In this document: positions 13,631 through 15,337 of the stretch, one piece after another | Position numbering within the stretch: the first letter of the stretch is position 1 | Layout: every line of letters starts with the position of its first letter | Notes under the pieces: generated by a model | What the model saw: the letters and a program-made list of their open reading frames with translations, nothing else | Databases searched by the model: none | What the model was told of the DNA's origin: nothing | Origin: Bacteroidota bacterium | GTDB taxonomy: Bacteria > Bacteroidota > Bacteroidia > Bacteroidales > Prolixibacteraceae | Direction: 5' to 3' | NCBI GenBank assembly: GCA_030632865.1 | Contig: DAOVTY010000044.1 | Location: 1 to 15,337, forward strand | Length of the DNA: 15,337 nucleotides | Position numbers and translations under genes: made by a program

Positions 13631-15337
13631 ATGAGAATAAATATTGGCTTATTAGTATGCTGCCTATTTATATTTTCATTTTCCGTTAAAGCAATTGATG
13701 AAATAATTGATATAGAATTAGAACCTATTATCTCCTTTGATGATGTACCGGTTGATTTTATTGTAAATGGCTATTTAAGATTTGAAACCGATGTTATTAT
13801 TACAGAAAGTAATAAGATTTACATAAACATCGAAGATTTATTTACAAACCTAGGAATTAAATGCAATTCGGAAAACGATAGATACCAGTTAACCGGTTTT
13901 ATAGAAAATGAGAATAAAACATATAACATTGATTTTAACGCCAAACAAATAACTATAGGAAACAGAATCATAAAATCGACAAATGGGATTATTAACGAAT
14001 CGAGCGCAATTTATGTAGAATCAACAGTTATAACAGAAGCATTTGGGTTAGGCATAATATTTAATTACCGTTCACTTTCCATAAAAATGGAAGCTAATTT
14101 TGAGTTGCCAATAATTAAACAATTGCGTTTGGAGCAAATGCATCAAAATGTATCAAAATTACAAAACAAACAAATAATTGCAGATACTATTCTTAAACGA
14201 GACTATCATTTATTAGAATTTGGAATGATGGACTGGTCGCTGTCATCGTATCAAACTAAAAATGAAATTACTAACAATAGAGTTGTTTTAGGAGTTGGAG
14301 CAGAAATATTATTTGGACAAGCCAATGTTTCGGTCTATTATGACGATAAATATAAATTTGATAAGCGGCAGCTTTATTACAACTGGCGATGGGTTGATAA
14401 CGACAAAAGTGTTATTAGACAAGCCCAGTTAGGGAAAATATATAATCAAAGCATTTCGTTTATAGAGGCTCCTGTGGTTGGAGCAGCAATTAGTAATACT
14501 CCAACAACCATTCGAAAGGCTTCCGGGTCTTATACAATTAACGAATACACCGAACCCAACTGGACTGTGGAACTTTATATAAACGATGTTTTAATAGATT
14601 ATACTGTTGCTGATGCATCCGGGTTATTTGTATTTAAAGTGCCTATTGTTTACGGTTATACAACAATAAAGCTTAAGTTTTATGGCCCCATGGGCGAAGA
14701 ACGCTTTGAAGAGCGCACCAAGAATATTCCTTTCACATTTATGCCAGCAAAAAAATTAGAATACAGCGCATCGGGCGGCGTATTGCAAGATAGCACAGGT
14801 AGCAGGTTTGGGAGAGGAATTATAAACTACGGAATAAACAGTTTTATAACCATTGGTGGTGGTTTAGAATATTTATCAAGTATTACCGAATATCCTTTTA
14901 TTCCATTTGCTACGCTCGCATTTCAACCCTTTAGTAAAATGATTTTAAATCTTGAGTATGCGCATAATGTAAAAATGAAAGGATTGTTGAATTATTACTT
15001 CGGCAAAAGTGCTTTTTTAGAAATTAATTATGCCAATTTTGTTGAAGGACAATTAGCTACGCGGTTTAATGCAAACGAAGAGCTAAAAGTTAGGCTTTCT
15101 CTACCTTTCAAATTGAACAAAATTTCGGGATATACCAAGTTCAGTTTAAATCAATTTGTTTATGATGAATTTAATTATAATCAGTTTGATATGGTGTTCT
15201 CTGGGCATTATAAAAATTACAGTGCCAATTTATCCACCCTTTTCAATTGGGTTAGCGAAAATGAACCATACATTACTTCTAATTTATCACTATCCTACAG
15301 AATGAAAAATGGGATTATTTTTCGCCCATCAGCTGAA
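13631..15337 (+). CDS. Outer-membrane fimbrial usher, C-terminus outside window
   Basis: The frame stays open for 569 codons to the window end, so the C-terminal half of the barrel and any C-terminal domains are missing. A signal peptide (MRINIGLLVCCLFIFSFSVKA) starts at ATG 13631. The same frame extends upstream to a GTG at 13577 that overlaps the minor-pilin TAG, but the added 18 residues precede the signal peptide, so the ATG is preferred. Residues about 20-170 form two small N-terminal domains (YINIEDLFTNLGI, AIYVESTVITEAFGL). A plug/middle part carries the usher-like block EPNWTVELYINDVLI (308-322) and YGPMGEERFEE (351-361), and alternating aromatic beta-strands of a barrel follow. These match ushers of the archaic or related clades rather than FimD/PapC. 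It would translocate and polymerise the two DUF4402 subunits delivered by the chaperone. Confidence 0.78.
   Translation, partial: MRINIGLLVCCLFIFSFSVKAIDEIIDIELEPIISFDDVPVDFIVNGYLRFETDVIITESNKIYINIEDLFTNLGIKCNSENDRYQLTGFIENENKTYNIDFNAKQITIGNRIIKSTNGIINESSAIYVESTVITEAFGLGIIFNYRSLSIKMEANFELPIIKQLRLEQMHQNVSKLQNKQIIADTILKRDYHLLEFGMMDWSLSSYQTKNEITNNRVVLGVGAEILFGQANVSVYYDDKYKFDKRQLYYNWRWVDNDKSVIRQAQLGKIYNQSISFIEAPVVGAAISNTPTTIRKASGSYTINEYTEPNWTVELYINDVLIDYTVADASGLFVFKVPIVYGYTTIKLKFYGPMGEERFEERTKNIPFTFMPAKKLEYSASGGVLQDSTGSRFGRGIINYGINSFITIGGGLEYLSSITEYPFIPFATLAFQPFSKMILNLEYAHNVKMKGLLNYYFGKSAFLEINYANFVEGQLATRFNANEELKVRLSLPFKLNKISGYTKFSLNQFVYDEFNYNQFDMVFSGHYKNYSANLSTLFNWVSENEPYITSNLSLSYRMKNGIIFRPSAE

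Overview
The window looks like a Bacteroidota chromosome, probably from a free-living or marine-type member of the Bacteroidales/Marinilabiliales; that placement is inferred. The evidence is low G+C, signal peptides ending in A-Q, TAnnTTTG/TTTG-type promoters, few Shine-Dalgarno sites, and a dense cluster of secreted sulfatase and glycosidase genes. No rRNA, tRNA, CRISPR array or intact transposase is visible.

The left part (1-1398, minus) holds most of a large helical-repeat/TPR-like protein of unknown function that runs off the window edge. A 312-bp divergent intergenic region with a 17-18 bp inverted repeat follows. Next is a polysaccharide-degradation block (1711-9967). It contains a secreted GH29 alpha-L-fucosidase (plus strand). 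A tight minus-strand operon follows, read in the order sulfatase, GH78 alpha-L-rhamnosidase-like enzyme, five-bladed beta-propeller lipoprotein. A divergent SASA/SGNH carbohydrate esterase (plus strand) ends the block. Together these suggest breakdown of a sulfated, possibly acetylated glycan with deoxy-sugars (fucose and/or rhamnose). No SusC/SusD pair lies in the window, so only part of a utilization locus is seen, or an isolated CAZyme cluster.

A 1-kb AT-rich stretch without intact genes (9968-10996) separates this block from the next. It holds short inverted repeats, a possible fragment of a DUF4143-type ATPase gene, and at its right end a striking operator-like array: a palindrome TTTGTAGGA-N4-TCCTACAAA plus two further TCCTACA copies, spaced exactly 22 bp apart.

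The right part (10997-15337, plus) encodes a receiver-only response regulator and then what looks like a chaperone-usher pilus operon: a DUF4402 major pilin, a strong hairpin terminator/attenuator, a PapD-like periplasmic chaperone, a second DUF4402 minor pilin with a cysteine pair, and an outer-membrane usher cut by the window end. Chaperone-usher pili are best known from Proteobacteria, while Bacteroidota usually assemble Mfa/Fim-type (type V) pili. This operon, with its own single-domain regulator and phased operator-like array, is the most interesting system in the window.
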